Assembly (NCBI GenBank): GCA_000711775.1
Contig: ARYC01000781.1
Coordinates: 1-64,000, forward strand
DNA from: Oxytricha trifallax
Taxonomy: Eukaryota > Ciliophora > Spirotrichea > Sporadotrichida > Oxytrichidae
Direction of reading: 5' to 3'
Length of the DNA: 64,000 nucleotides
The notes under the pieces are model-generated. The model did not search any database and was not told the origin of the DNA. It saw only the letters and a list, made by a program, of their open reading frames with translations. The translations under genes were made by a program, and so were the position numbers. Positions within the stretch are counted from its first letter, which is position 1. Each line of letters opens with the position of its first letter. Shown here piece after piece: positions 1 to 11,374 of the stretch.

Positions 1-110
1 AGGTTGACCTCCAGTAGGTCCTCCCTATTTAGTAGTAAGATTTTAATAAACTTAGAATGGATATCCATAATTTTAAAATTTTATTAACATTTCTAGAAAG
101 AGGAAGCAAG

Positions 111-898
111 ATGAAGTCTATGAATGATGCAATTCAGAGAATTTAATCTCAAGATTTAATAGGAAAATTTCGAAGTAAAGAGGACCTTTATAGATATTTG
201 GTATAGCAAGGTAAGTTCTTAGTAAGATTAATCAATCCATTATAGTTGGATTGTTCTTGCCGACTTAGGAGGGAACTAAAATCTCATTCTTAAAAGCCTT
301 ACTGAGTGAAGAGAAAAAAGCTTTTAAGTCTAATGAAATTAGGATGATAGAGATACCTAACTACCCTGAAATATCAGTGACAAACCTATATGACGATGCT
401 ATGAGTGATCCGGACGTAGCTCTCTACCTTCCATCAAAGCTACAGCTCTCTAATAAGTTGCCAGAGAGAAACTTCTTCTTTGGTGTTCTTGCAACTCTGA
501 AACCTGAGTACTTAAATGAAGTAATTTAAGAAACTCACAAGAAACAATACAGCATCTCTCCTGAAGAAAAAGAGAAGCAAAGTATTAAAATAAGTGATAC
601 CTGGCTGTTGGAACTTCAAAAGCATCCTTTCATCTCAAGTAAGCATAGTCTTCTAACTTTATAGAAAAACCTGGTACTGCTATATACTTGATGAAAGAGC
701 GCAGCAAATTAAACAGAGAGAGAAAGTCTCAAGTAAAACATGAATTAAGTAAGAGACTCTTCAAAGATTTATAAAAACCAGAAGAGATGAACATAGATGC
801 AGGAGCTGGCACTAAGAGAAGAAACATAGGCCAAGCAAACCCTAAGAAGAAGAAAAGAAAGAGAAGCCAAATCCCTTCACGGGCAAATTTAATATGTG
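111..898 (+). pseudogene. TBE 22-kDa protein gene (one late frameshift)
   Basis: The ATG at 111 follows an A-rich AGAAAGAGGAAGCAAG leader shared by all TBE copies here. A GT-AG intron (211-245) and a second, 26-nt intron (639-664) must be removed to keep the frame. The protein includes GLFLPTQEGTKISFLKALL, then EIPNYPEISVTNLYDDAMSD and a basic tail. The other copies read GGCCCAAGC near position 830; this copy reads GGCCAAGC, one C short. The usual tail and its TGA near 898 are therefore out of frame. The function of the TBE 22-kDa protein is not established. A single-base assembly error would explain the shift equally well. Confidence 0.8.
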
Positions 899-909
899 AA
901 CTTATTCAT

Positions 910-1953
910 TCATTTAAATCTAAAACTTATTTTATTTACACAAAATCTCCCTTCTCTTGCGCATACTTTAGCTTTATCATCGCTGACTCTCTTAACAGCA
1001 CTCTTAATAAAATCGACTGTATCTATCTTTAAGTCGTGCATCAAGTGATAGAGTAGGAGTTTCTTGTAGTGGCCTTTCAATAACCCCCAATATAATTCAA
1101 TACCATTGAACAGAGGACTGTAGGGAACATTAAATACAGGTGTTATGTTTAGCCTTTCATATTCCTTCCTTGTGTCTTTAGTTTTATGGACAGATAAGTT
1201 ATCTACAAACAGAATAATATCTTAGTCGGCGTACTTATCTCTGAGTTATTATAAGAACTTTATGTAATATTCGGTCTTTATTGAGCGAGGGTGGATAACA
1301 TAAGTCTCGAGGCCGTTATCTTCGCTTATTCCACCAAGAATTACATGAGTTTAAACCTTAACCTTTTAATCATATACTTCAATGTTCTGTACCTCTTATA
1401 AAGAACTTGATATGAAGGTATTAAAGGTGAACACTGCCTCATCAGCGTGTATGAACTTTATATTATGCTCTTAAGCCCTTTGCATATAATCGAATATATA
1501 ATTTAAATTAGCCTTATAAAATGGAACATTAAAGTCAATCACTCTCTTAATGCGATTGACTGTCTTGTAAGATATTCCGTTCTTTTTATAAATGTTAGCT
1601 ATCGATTAAGCAGAGATATGAAGCTCAGGAAATTGGTGATGAAACATCACAGCTCTCTATGCGAGAGAGAAATGAGCCCAGTATTTAAGAGTCTTATCAT
1701 TAATAAGATAATCAATTTGATGCTGCTAAAACTTTAGAGGTCTTTTAGGCTTAGAATTAAGACGCTATCTCTTTAAATTCAATGCTAATAGACAGTGAGA
1801 CCTCACAGTTGCAGGAGATGTATGAAGTAACCTTGCTATAGACGTATAATTCAAAACAGGCTTGAGTTATTCACTATATTCATCACATCCATATCGCAAC
1901 TTAAACAATAAATCTATATACTCACTGTCATAAACTGACCCCAAACCTCGCAT
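910..1953 (-). CDS. TBE 42-kDa transposase, D,D34E, intact
   Basis: Open for 347 codons from the ATG at 1953 to the TGA at 910-912, with TAA/TAG read as Gln. This is the only intact copy of the four in the window. The DDE catalytic triad is visible: first Asp in IKFIHADEAVFTF, second in ILFVDNLSVHKTK, and Glu in YSPLFNGIELYWG, 34 residues after the second Asp. The N-terminal third contains a probable helix-turn-helix (SIARLLHTSPATVRSH). This architecture is that of the IS630/Tc1/mariner superfamily, to which the TBE transposase is known to belong. TBE transposases act in DNA cleavage during somatic genome rearrangement. The gene is convergent with the 22-kDa gene. Retention of an intact frame beside broken copies suggests either selection or recent insertion. 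Confidence 0.93.
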
Positions 1954-2014
1954 ATACTCACTTAAAATACTAATATTTAAACATTAAACCCCTACATAAA
2001 CCCTAATAAAACCC

Positions 2015-2091
2015 TAATAAAGTATGCACTAATAGTCTACTTTTATCAATCAAAAACTCAATCAAACTACTGAAAGGGTTTTGGGGTTTTG
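2015..2091 (-). repeat. TBE terminal inverted repeat (about 77 bp)
   Basis: Read inward from 2091 it starts CAAAACCCCAAAACCC and runs to about 2015. The same sequence ends the other TBEs (45130-45206, 62685-62761), starts TBE-4 (58610) and stands alone at 57956-58032, which sets the length. The outer part mimics the C4A4 telomere repeat of spirotrichs. Confidence 0.85.
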
Positions 2092-2094
2092 AAT

Positions 2095-3945
2095 GTAATC
2101 AATAAAAAGTAGATATTCCCAGTTCTACTATGGAAAATAATGTTTTATAAAGATTATTCTAAATTAAGATAGTAAATAATTAGGTATAAGAATCTAAAAG
2201 ATTAAATGAAAAAATATAATAATCATTAACTAAGAAAGAATTATTAATATTTCATTTATCATAGGCTTTAAATTTTTTGAAATGTAGGAATTAAAATACT
2301 AATATGAAAAAATTATTAAATATTTCTGTTCATAAATTTTATCGAACTACTAATTTACTAGTAATTCAAAGATTTATTTACGATTTAATTTATAATTCAA
2401 ATGATTTATATAGTATAATAATTAAATAAAATTTTTTTATTAGGTATGATTTAGTCAAAGAAAAAAATTTAGCCTTAATATGATAATGTTTATTCAATTT
2501 TGTCTTATTTAAACTTATATTTAAAAATATAGGTAATCTTTCAAAAAATCTAAAAAATACATTTTAATTTTATTTTTCTAAAAATCAAATTAAATTAATG
2601 TATTTATCAATAATTTTATATTATAAAAGTTTTTGATAAAATTAAAAATTTATAAAGTAAATGGGTATTTACGATATATAAAAACTCTTTGTAAACTATT
2701 CTTTCTTTTTATCTATTTAGAAATTTTAGAAAATAATATATATAATATTTTATAATTATAATACTTGACTAAGAATATACTGTGCTTATGTAATTGTTGT
2801 TAGCTTTCTCTTATTCGGTGTTCACTAAAATTATATACTTTCCAAAATAATTATTATTTTATTTAATCACAAAAGATTAAACTGTAAATTTAGAACGAAA
2901 AAAATTTTAGTAATCCATTTATTTAAGATCTTTTTTAATAATTATTTAGAAAATAAAAAAATAAATTTTCAATGATTAAATTTAAAATTTGTTTGCTGTC
3001 TATAATTACTAAAATGTTTATATTATGAATTTTTTGGTGAGAATTTAAATTTCTTTAATATTATTTTCTGACAATTATTTAAATTTATCTCAAGCTTTAA
3101 ATTCAAAAATAATATTAATTTTTTAGTTATAATTATAAATTTAAATTACTTCATCGATAAAAATAATTAAAAGAAATATTTTGTTAAAACATAATAATTT
3201 CAATGAAATTTCAAAATATCTTTGTGGATAACTCTTAATTAATATGATTGTTATATAAATAATATATATATATATATTTAAATTCTAGTAGTATATTTTA
3301 GAAAATATTTTTTGATTGAGAGCTTACTGCTAAATAATATTATTCTAATGAAATTAAAAGGATAAATTGTTTTTAAAAATTGATTTAGTTCATATAAATT
3401 GGACTTTTAATTTCTATTTCTAATTAAAGCAATTTAATAATAAATATTAAAATCATTTTTTAAATTAAAATTAAAAAAAAATATTTTATTAATTCTATTT
3501 ATGAACTTTTCTACTTTAGTAATAAATAATTTATTATTAAATTTTTATGAAAATTAAAAATAAGTAATATTTCAATTTAAATTTAAATTTTTAATAAATT
3601 TAAATTTTATAAAATTAGACTTATCTAACTTAAAATTAATAAATTAATTATATAATAGTTCAATTGATTCTAAAATTTAAATGACTATTTTTAATTTTTT
3701 AAAATTAAAAAAAATTATTGATTATTATTTTATGTTAATGGTTGAGATTTATACTTTATAATAGTTTAGCTAACTAATAATAGTAAATTTTTGTTTAGTT
3801 TTTATATCCAAAAATTTTTTAATTTATAAATTATAATTTGAAAAGTTTCCTAAGTAAAATTCATTTTTCTGATAATAAATTTCACATTTAATGTTAATTG
3901 ATAATCGCATAATTTAAAAATACTTTTATATTTTCCTTTTAAAAT
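2095..3945. other. AT-rich DNA without a gene
   Basis: Very AT-rich sequence between TBE-1 and gene A. I see no open frame with coding character on either strand and no long inverted repeat. The only recurring pattern is short AT runs such as the (AT)n stretch near 3255. Confidence 0.7.
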
Positions 3946-3950
3946 AGGAA

Positions 3951-5088
3951 GGTGATTTCAAGTATGAGCAAATTGTTTTGATAAATGGAATTATGAAAGC
4001 TTTAATTCCAACTATCCAGATATCAAACGTATCTCAGGTATCTTCAACATCTATCAAGGCTGTGACCTCAAGTGGTAAATAAAAATTAATGAAAATCTTA
4101 GAATTTTTATTTATGTTTGTGATGAATGTAAAGTTTAATTCAAGTAACTGTTGGGATTATGCAAATGAAGTACTTTCATTGCTTCTAGTAAATGACTTCG
4201 ATGGTTCTTCACTTCAGTCCTATTAAAATTTCTTGAATGATTATAAAGTTCGGTCATCTAAATTACAAAGATTTCAAGAATTAACTCAAAGAATTATTGG
4301 TAACTTACAATATGCTTCTTCAAAATTGCATGGTCTTGCCAAGTAATCACTTTTTGGACTTATAAATAATATAAGTATAAGAAATATGTAATGAATTTAT
4401 ATCTTATATGTAATTAATTTCATTTTAACTTGTCAGTTTATTCAAATGTGCCAGCAATCAAGCTTAATTATGTCAGCACTAAATTCAGAGACAGGTAATT
4501 TATACAATATATTAACCATTTTCACAGTATATCATGATAAGCATGTATTAAAATTATAAGAATTATTTATAATTGATTATAAAAGGGTAAACTATATATT
4601 AAATAATTATGTAAAACGAGGAACTGAGCTTTTCAAGTGCCTAGAATATTTATTGTATTATTAGTTATTTTAAAGTTAATTTAAAAAGAAACTTGATGAA
4701 TCATTGAAATTATCTATGTTATTATAAAAAAGGAATAAATTCAAAATTTAATCATCTATAATATTAGTATATAGGTTAAAATCTATTTCTTATTAAGAAA
4801 TGGTATTTTTCAAATTATTTTATTTTACTTTTTATAAAATTAAAATTCTATTCAATAGTTCACGATCCATAGGCCCAAATTCCTGTTTCAATTGTTGATA
4901 GCAACTAGAGCCAAAATGCTGTTAATCAATTAGTTTAGCTACCTCAACTATCACCTAGCCTCTTAAAAATCATAACTTAGCAAGCTAATGCCTACCAGAG
5001 AGCAGATTTATCTTCATCTTCACTTACAAATAGAGGTGTTTTTGAGAGATTAAAATCAAAAGAGATGAGCATGTCTGATTTCGATTGA
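3951..5088 (+). CDS. Unknown protein A (several MDSs, 5' end unresolved)
   Basis: Coding islands at 3951-4073, 4140-4340, about 4436-4495 and about 4845-5088 share one strand. The first two join in frame when a 72-bp segment between TCAAGT repeats is removed. The product has a Ser/Gln-rich helical middle (QSYQNFLNDYKVRSSKLQRF) and a polar tail ending EMSMSDFD before TGA at 5086-5088. I recognise no domain. No convincing start ATG lies in frame; the first island is preceded by TTTTAAAATAG, which looks like an intron acceptor. The start may therefore be in another exon or a distant MDS. The joins at 4340-4436 and 4495-4845 (introns or IESs) are not resolved. Confidence 0.6.
4068..4145 (+). other. 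IES in gene A, pointer TCAAGT
   Basis: TCAAGT at 4068-4073 and 4140-4145. Keeping one copy joins ...VTS to SNCWDYANE in frame. The removed 72 bp is AT-rich. Confidence 0.8.
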
Positions 5089-6744
5089 TCATTTAAAACA
5101 ATTATATTTTCTTTTAATTTTAAAAATTTAAAACTAATAAAGATATAAAATATTAAGGGCTATAAATAAAGCAATTAAATAACGATCTTAAAATCATAAA
5201 TTCTATAATAAAAAGTGTCCATTTTTTATTTTATTATTATCTTTAAGTTTAAAAAACTTTTTTTTGCTAATATAAAGTCTTAGAAATCACTTTAATTAAT
5301 AGAAAGGTAAATTTGGTATACAACTCAAGATTTAAAATTTAATGAAAATAAATATTTAAGATTAATTACAATTAAACCTTGCTTTCCAAAAATGATTAAA
5401 AAATTATTAAATTATTTCATAAGAATGACAAAATAATTAAAAATATTTAATTCTTTTAAAATAAAAATACAATAAAAACATAAAAACTTAATTAAAATAT
5501 TTATTTTTTAGATGAATTAAGTTTATTTTACTAAACTTAGTTTTTATTATGAAATTTAAGTATTGTTATTGTTGGTAGATCCTTTGAATCTAAATTGCAT
5601 TTTTATAAGCTACATTGTGAGAGTTATATGAAATATCAATTTGCTTTTAAAAAATCTTTTTTGCCAATAATATAAAAACAAAAATAATAGTTGTATAGTA
5701 ATTTCTTAACTAGAGTAATATGAAGTAATTAATTATGATAAAAACCTTAATTTAACTTCGTTCTTCTATGAAATAAAGTTGCCTAAATTATAAAATAAAT
5801 AAACATTTTATAAAATATTGTCAAATGATTTGTTTCTTGTCCTGTTTATCTAAAACTAAATATAATAATGGCACATTTATTTTTATAAATTTATTTATAT
5901 ATCGCTATACTTAGCAGTTTCTATAATTCTTATTATGAATGATTATACTTATTTTGAGAATATAGAGAAATTAAAAATTTAAGTTTTAAAAATTTAAAGA
6001 AAAATTCTTCCTAATTTATCTATGGAAATTATAATTGTTACAATATTAAAATTTAATATTTAATTTCTCAAGAAGTTGTTTAAATATATTTTTTTATTAT
6101 TTTGCTAAAGTTTTACAATATTTACATAATACTTTTTAAAAACAAATATATAATTAATCATGAAGAGTAACAATTGAGCTGTATAAATATTTTTTACTTT
6201 TTTGGCATTAGTACTTTTTAGCTTTAAAGACAGACCAAAAACATATTAATAAACAGTACTAGGATGAGCATCATTTTATTTGTTAGTAATGCCTTTTCAT
6301 TTTCATTTATTTTGCATTCACTAGTTATGATTTTATTTTAATAAACATAATTCATTAGATTTTTTTTAATTATTTTTTCCTTGCTAAATTTCATTTTGAA
6401 TAAGCCAATATCAATAATTTATAAATTTTATCTTGTTTTAAATAAATCAAAAATTTGTTAAACGACTCATTCTATAAATTTTTAGTTAGTATGTTGATTT
6501 TAAAAAAAATTTTAAATTTGTGGCCTAAAAAAAGAAATTCCTACTTCAATTAATTTTGATATACACCAACAATATAAACTAGTTTAACTTATAGCTATTA
6601 AAAATAAACTGAGATTACTGATTAATAAAGAATTTATATTTATTGATTTTCTAAATGATTTAATTATTCATATAGAATTAGAATTTTTTCATTGGCAGAG
6701 ATAAATTTAATATAAAACTACTAATCTACTTTAATTATTAATTA
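5089..6744. other. AT-rich intergenic DNA
   Basis: No coding island on either strand between the TGA of gene A and the start of the QTRT2-like gene. Composition is uniformly AT-rich. Nothing else recognised. Confidence 0.65.
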
Positions 6745-6753
6745 ATGAAAATA

Positions 6754-8604
6754 ATGGAGTAATTAGCCAAGAAATCATTCATGCGAGTCGTTCTCACAGT
6801 TGAGAAAGCCAGGAAACTGGAAATTAACTTCAGAAATAATCAGACTATGCTCACTCCCAACTTTATAATGACTACTAAAGGGTAATGTGAATAAATATGT
6901 ATAATTTTTATCAATTTATTTTCAGAGAAGAATAAACTGATATTTAAAATGAAAATCTTTATTTCATGATGTGCTTTTTTGTTTTATAATTATTACATTA
7001 ATCCAACTAATAATATAGTGGAGCACTGAACGGAATAATAAAGCACAATCTGAAAGAAGTAAATTATCAAGGAGTGTCCCTGAATTTCCACGATATGTAC
7101 GATTACTTCCCAACATTGGCAAAGTACAGAGAGCATCTAGAAAAATTGAATGCTGATTTGTTATAAAATAATTAGCAAAACAACCAGAGTGATGAGTAGA
7201 AATTAGAGCAATAGCATGCCAAAAACCCATTGAAGAGATACTTTAATTTTGATGATAAATTGGTTATGTTCTCACCGTTCAGTTATTCAGTTGATAAAGA
7301 AAAAGTTTCAGGGTTCAATGACGAAACTCATTTCCAGGTTAATTTCAGACATAAGGTAAGTCGAGGATATTACTAAATTCTTCAATATCTTTTCATATAT
7401 ATATTCACTAATTCATGCTTGCTCGGAATTATATTCAGCAAACATCATTAAACTATCTCAAAATTATTAAATATCTAAATAAAACATTTTTATAGGTCCA
7501 TGTTGACAAATACTTCGAATTTGCTTTGCAAAACACCCCAGATATGATAGTATCTCCCTGTGAACAAGTAACTTTCACCTCTGGCAAAAAGAAGAGAAAG
7601 AGATCATAAAAAGCAGCACTCAAGAATTTCGAGCAATTCTAAAAACTCATCAAGTAGCATTAAGATGAGAAAAAGAATGTAAACTTTTATATAACTTATT
7701 AGTTTTTGTAATTTGAGTTTTTAATTAGCATTTAATTATATACAATTAACTCAAGTGACATGGCTCTTTTAATGCCAGTATTATTAGGAGATGATGATGG
7801 ACTGGATTCCTTCGAATTGAAAATGCTTGAAAAGTAGTTCACCTCAGACAACGAAGATAATCACCTCAATTATCAAGGTAATTTGTGATAATTTTAAAAA
7901 AAATAATTTCCTAGGGTTTATGATATATGGAACTGATTAATTAGTTGCACCTTCTGCATATTAAGAAGTTAAGAATTTAATGGAGAAGTTACCTTAAGAT
8001 AAAATTAGAGCTACTCATGGTCAGGGATCAATAAAATAAATACAACTGTTTGATTTTTTAATCATTGTAACTATTTTCATGGCCTATATACTGTTTATAT
8101 CAACAGTTGAAGTTTTGAATGGTATTTTATCAGGTCTAGACATATTTGAATCTGACTACCCACTCTCCCTAGCAGAGCAAGGAATAGCAATTTTAATAAA
8201 AGACTTCTAATTAATACCTTAAAACGAATAAAACCCTAAAAGCCCTGCAAAATCTTACCTTGAACTTTCAAAGCAACTTCAATCTAAAAATCAGAGAACT
8301 CTCAAGCTTTCTCTCGAAGAAAATAAAGATAATCATGCCAAATTGGTAGAGGGGTGTGAGTGCTATACATGCAAGAACTACAACAGAGCCTACATGTATC
8401 ATTTGCTTGAAGTCAAAGAAATGAACGCTAATATTCTCATTGGAATGTAAGAATAAAATTATAATTATCTCAAATTAATATTATAGTCACAATGTATGGC
8501 AGTATGAGAGATTTTTCAGTAAAATTAGAGACAACTTTGATGAATTAGGTGCATATGTACAGGAGTTTATCAATGTTAATTGCGAAAGCTTTGCTGAAGC
8601 ATGA
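6754..8604 (+). CDS. QTRT2-like queuine tRNA-ribosyltransferase accessory subunit
   Basis: Probable non-catalytic subunit of the eukaryotic tRNA-guanine transglycosylase, which with QTRT1 puts queuine at the wobble position of GUN-anticodon tRNAs. The N-terminus (TMLTPNFIMTTKGGAL) resembles the family's LTP...YTK(G/T)G opening. Near the end, VEVLNGILSGLDIFESDYPL fits QTRT2 better than QTRT1. The zinc signature C-x-C-x2-C-x25-H is complete (CECYTC, then H in GIHNVW), with the His reached across the last intron. GT-AG introns include 6882-7018; two IESs (pointers AACT, ATCAA) interrupt it. ATG 6754 is taken as start; an in-frame ATG at 6745 is equally possible. TGA at 8602-8604. A Gln-rich insertion (about codons 75-100) is unusual for the family. 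Confidence 0.88.
6882..7018 (+). other. Intron 1 of the QTRT2-like gene
   Basis: GTAATG...AATATAG; splicing gives TTKGGALNG, restoring the conserved TKGG motif. Confidence 0.8.
7682..7751 (+). other. IES in the QTRT2-like gene, pointer AACT
   Basis: AACT at 7682-7685 and 7748-7751. Removing 66 bp joins KNVN to SSDMALLMP in frame. A four-base pointer could arise by chance, so the boundary is tentative. Confidence 0.6.
8027..8103 (+). other. IES in the QTRT2-like gene, pointer ATCAA
   Basis: ATCAA at 8027-8031 and 8099-8103. Removing 72 bp gives HGQGSTVEVLNGI, which restores alignment to the family. The segment has no TGA in frame, but it encodes a hydrophobic insert foreign to QTRT2. Confidence 0.72.
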
Positions 8605-8980
8605 AATTAATTTGTTAGTTAGATATTTTTAAGACAAAATAAATAATATTATTTTTTTCAATTTAATTATTAATGCAATCCCAACAAATATTAAATTTAA
8701 ATTAATTTAGAAAATAGTTCAAAGATATAAGAAAATCTAGATTTATTTCATAAGTTTAATTAAAAAAAACAATTCCTTTAAATTATCTAAACTGTTTACG
8801 ATTATATTATCACAAGCTTCATGAATAGAAATAAGAAGATCTCAATAATATTTACTTATTTAAATAATATGAGTTAACTAAAAAATCAATAATTAAAAGC
8901 CAATTTAACAAACAAAATATTTTCTATATTTGATCTATTCTCAAAATATCTGAAGTGTTTAAAGTATTATCAATTATCAT

Positions 8981-11158
8981 TCATAAAAAATTGAAAAATA
9001 TAAATCGCTAAATCTATATGATTTAAATATTTTCATATATTTATTTTAGATTAATGTAATTGACCACAACCTCTTCATTGACAAAGTTTTATGCTTAATT
9101 TTGATTATTGTTCTTATCTAATGAGAAGGGACTTTCAAAAGCGCAATTAATCTTATAAAATACCACGAAATCTTCTTTTTCCAAATCTAATCTGTAATTA
9201 GCAAACTTAATTAAAATTTAAATTCTTAAAATAAAACTATATGAATATAAATTGAAAACATTTTAAATATAAAATAATGACTTTTAAGTCAAATCAGTGA
9301 TATCAATCTGTTCATATCTAGGCTGTTAATCACCACTATAATTGATTTCATCGCTTGACCCATTTATTCTCACAATTTGCATCAAAGAAAAACTGTAGAA
9401 TTTCCAGAGTTAAGGGTGCTCGTTTCTAGTTGCGAGGAGTTTTGCGGCTATCTCAAATGGTGTTTCTGAGGATACTCTGAAAATAAGTTCCTTCACAAGT
9501 GGGAATAATCTAAGATAAATTAAAATCTATAGTAAAATGGTTATCACAAAATAATTTGACTTAGCAAGATATTTAAAGGAATACCATAGTCTTGAGATCT
9601 TCATCAAACAAAAGCTTTACTCTCAGGTCAAGTTTAGGTGGTTTCTCTGGCATTCTAAGTGAAGAGTTTATGAGTCTACTGTCCATAAGTTCATTATCAA
9701 CCATCTAACCTGAACTAGTCTGTTAAAGCTTAGGATTAGGAAACAGTTTCTGTTTCAACTTGTGGTAGGCCAGGATATACTTAGCATCTTCTGGGGAGGA
9801 AAACATATCTTGCAAGTCACTTAGTAAAGGTAGCACATCTGCAGATAACTTTGCAGCAAGTTTTGTGGTTAAAATGTAATAATAAAAATAGAAATGAGAT
9901 TTATAAAGATTAGGTTTGCTCCTTCTAGTCATGAACAATTGCACTTTGAGTTTGCTCATCCGGCACTTGCTTCTTGATAATTTATGAAGGAAGTTATGAG
10001 AGTTTACTTGGCAATTATTTTTAATGTAATCCACTTTCAGCTTCCAGGAGTCTCTGAACTTTTCTCTAGATACGTTGTTACTCTTACAACTCAAAAGCCT
10101 ACTTATCATCCATGTCCATACTTTAAAACTCATCTTTCATTTAAGTATCACAATTGCTCAATCTTTGCTGCTGACTTGTGCTGCCTCGTGAAGTATAAGA
10201 TCTCTAGTTAGTATTTGAATTTGAAGTTGAGTCTTCATCTATTTACATTTACATTGCAGATGCAGCTTCTTCTTCTCTCTCGATTCTCCTAAGTTCCTCT
10301 TCATGCATGTCCAGCCCTTGAATCCTTTGAGTCAAAGTTCGCTTTTTGCTTCCGTTTCTACTGCCTGCTTGAGAATCAATCAACTTCCTGTCTCTACTGA
10401 TTTAACTCAACTGTCTCATCTCATTAAGCTGCTTCATTTGAATCTCTTTGAAAAGAGCAGATTGATTGTCCTGATAGATTTCTATGTCCTTGCTCAAAAC
10501 CTTTATTATGTTCTCAAATGCACGATTTCTGCGTAACTCTCTCTTGGTTCCCATGTTTTTCTTGCACATAGGGCATTCTTTTTTGCTAAAATAGGAACAA
10601 TTTTAGTCAACAATAATTTATGTAGATAATTATTAAAATATATTGATCAGAAAAGTGGAAAACATTGATGAACTCAAACAGAAAAATAAAACATTCAAAT
10701 ATGATAAAATAATCTTCATAAATACTTACTACTATCTAATGCATGTCTCAATGCAGTTCTTGCAGAAGAAGTGAAGACAATGCTTGATAACTCCTGGGTC
10801 AGCTGCAATCTCTTTGCACAATGGGCATTAGAAACTCTCAATATTTTATAATAAAATCGTTAACTTCCCCCCCCTAAAACTTAACTATATAAATTCATAT
10901 ATTTATGAATAGATTATCATATTTCTCAATTAGCAAATCGAAGTTAGGAATTTCACTGCTGCTAGTAGAGTACTCAAGTGTGTTCAAATCTCTAATTTAA
11001 TAAGTAATTTTATCGAGTGCTTCAAGATATCTATCATCACTGTCGTCAATAACTTCAGCTGAGGAGGGCTCTAGGGTTTAGTTAACGATATTTGGGGGTG
11101 GTGCTTGAGTGTATAAATTGAAAAATTTCTCTGCTTGGTTGTTGAAGAAAGTGTTCAT
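8981..11158 (-). CDS. RING-finger protein, putative E3 ubiquitin ligase (C)
   Basis: ATG at 11158. After an acidic N-terminus comes a RING-HC finger: CPLC, a loop, CLHFFCKNC and, after a GT-AG intron (10586-10729), ECPMCKKN. This gives the eight C3HC4 ligands. RING fingers of this kind bind E2 enzymes, so a role in ubiquitin transfer is likely. A Lys/Arg/Glu-rich, partly coiled stretch follows (EEELRRIEREEEAASAM), then a Gln/Ser-rich linker and a C-terminal globular region (LSADVLPLLSDLQDMFSSPE; PFEIAAKLLATRNEH). I do not recognise the C-terminal domain; a Polycomb-like RAWUL fold is only a guess. Another GT...ACTATAG intron lies near 9515-9585. The far C-terminus (9050-9200, LEKEDFVVFYKINCAFES) and the TGA at 8981 depend on unresolved joins. 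The gene starts divergently from gene D. Confidence 0.78.
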
Positions 11159-11374
11159 TATAGTCTAAGAAAAGGTAAAAGTTAGAAATATGATTTAGTT
11201 GCAAAAAACTTTTAAATTTGTTTATTAATTATTAATTTTTATGAATAGTAACATATTAATTTAGTGGTTTATGAAAAGAATATATTACAATATAAAATAA
11301 TGAGATAAAATGTTTCAAAGTATATATAAACAAATTAAATTCCAAAGAAATATAATTAAATTTTAGATAAGCAA
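11159..11374. promoter_or_regulatory. Divergent intergenic region between genes C and D
   Basis: 216 bp separate the ATGs of the RING gene (-) and the CCCH/ankyrin gene (+). It must hold both 5' leaders, so promoter elements are expected here, but I see no specific motif. Confidence 0.4.

Larger units (their letters stand above)
1..2091 (+). mobile_element. TBE-1 transposon, right part (left end outside window)
   Basis: Telomere-bearing element of the Oxytricha type. The window starts inside it, just before the 22-kDa gene. It ends in GGGTTTTGGGGTTTTG at 2091, followed by AAT, which fits the ANT target duplication of TBEs. The left end and the 57-kDa gene lie upstream of the window. The sequence is close to 43150-45206 and 60680-62761, so these three copies are one subfamily. 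It holds a 22-kDa gene on + and a transposase gene on -, with 3' ends meeting near position 900. Confidence 0.93.

Noticed and set aside
2060-2091. True telomere at the TBE end
   Set aside because: Only about two C4A4-like units, followed by ordinary DNA; it is the transposon terminal repeat.
6964-7230. Open frame on the minus strand under the QTRT2-like gene
   Set aside because: It is the antisense shadow of exon 2, which has clear family motifs on +.
9984-10536. Two plus-strand open frames of 75-77 codons
   Set aside because: They lie opposite the RING-protein gene, whose minus frame is much longer and has recognisable motifs.
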